This document shows positions 63,631 through 64,000 of a DNA stretch of 64,000 nucleotides, piece after piece; the first letter of the stretch is position 1, and every line of letters begins with the position of its first letter. The translations under genes were made by a program, and so were the position numbers. This DNA comes from Reticulitermes speratus. Its lineage: Eukaryota > Arthropoda > Insecta > Blattodea > Rhinotermitidae. Location of the stretch: positions 8,391,709 to 8,455,708 of the forward strand of contig JAJKFL010000026.1 in NCBI GenBank assembly GCA_021186555.1, given 5' to 3'. The notes under the pieces are model-generated. The model saw only the letters and a list, made by a program, of their open reading frames with translations. It was not told where the DNA came from and did no database searches.

Positions 63631-64000
63631 TATAAGCCTGTAGGCTTAACGACAGTGAATTTATTTAATATTTAGGAGTTTGAGAGTAACGTTTGATGTT
63701 ACATCATTGCGCTCTTTTGAAGCAAGTCCTCTTTCCAATTGGTGTTATACTTTTTTAGCCGTGACTGTATCATTGTAGATAGGCGACGTTCTATATTTTG
63801 TGAGCTCTTGTTTAAAATATGTTTGGATATCCATTTTCTAGTCTCTTTGAGGCATTTCCACTGTCAGCATGACTCTTTCAGCATATCCTTGAAGACAGAA
63901 GTCACTGTGTCACGCATTATCGGACAAGTGTTAAAATAACCATTGCCTATAGCAGAAGTTTAACTCTAATGTAATCAAACCATCTGAAAGCAATTCCGCA
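63631..64000. other. No recognisable feature
   Basis: A 66-codon frame at 63739-63939 shows no domain. Confidence 0.4.

Overview
The window reads as repeat-dense, AT-rich, intron-rich-type DNA of an animal, most likely a polyneopteran insect such as a cockroach or termite. That placement is inference from the wording of the repeats: several tRNA-derived SINE families, RTE-type LINE 3' ends, and insect-style hAT and Tc1/mariner-like miniature elements. I found no intact protein gene, no rRNA or functional tRNA gene, and nothing prokaryotic. Almost every open frame is short and either lies in a repeat or shows no family signature. The window could be intergenic DNA or a very large intron; one good 46-nt exon candidate (12686-12731) is the main hint of the latter.

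Layout. 0-9 kb: SINE-A and SINE-C copies, a 154-bp miniature inverted-repeat element, and a SINE-E copy. 9.9-12.5 kb: a chimeric SINE inserted in a hammerhead-bearing repeat, then three hammerhead motifs with complete cores. 14-18 kb: a purine tandem array, SINE-D, and a 372-bp inverted-repeat element split by SINE-C. 19-25 kb: a hAT-type miniature element, an RTE LINE end, and an inverted pair of hammerhead relics split by a second chimeric SINE. 27-34 kb: palindromic P elements, SINE-D/E, a third chimeric SINE, a pogo/Tigger-like miniature element and a 72-84 bp tandem array. 37.56-40.36 kb: a 41-bp satellite of about 68 units. 41-55 kb: SINE-F, SINE-C, SINE-D, P elements, another complete hammerhead (54403-54446) and a 55-bp array. 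56-64 kb: RTE ends, a second copy of the 372-bp element, SINE-D/E, a P element.

Five SINE families are separated here and given local names. A has a tRNA-Leu-like head, C a tRNA-Glu-like head, D a tRNA-Lys-like head, and E and F have other tRNA-like heads. A and F share a 3' tail, and D and E share a central domain. A and C copies are probably mobilised by LINEs such as the RTE remnants seen here, but which LINE serves which SINE cannot be decided from this window.

The most interesting content is a set of very small type I hammerhead ribozymes. Each has stem I, CUGANGA, stem II, GAAA and only a two-base-pair stem III whose strands read as self-complementary words (ACATGT, ACCGGT, ACGT). They occur alone or as outward-facing inverted pairs. 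They match the reduced-stem-III hammerheads known from Penelope-like retroelements, which are reported to cleave as dimers. Four have the full core; about a dozen more are decayed. The abundant palindromic P elements appear to carry a related motif with one extra base in the core.
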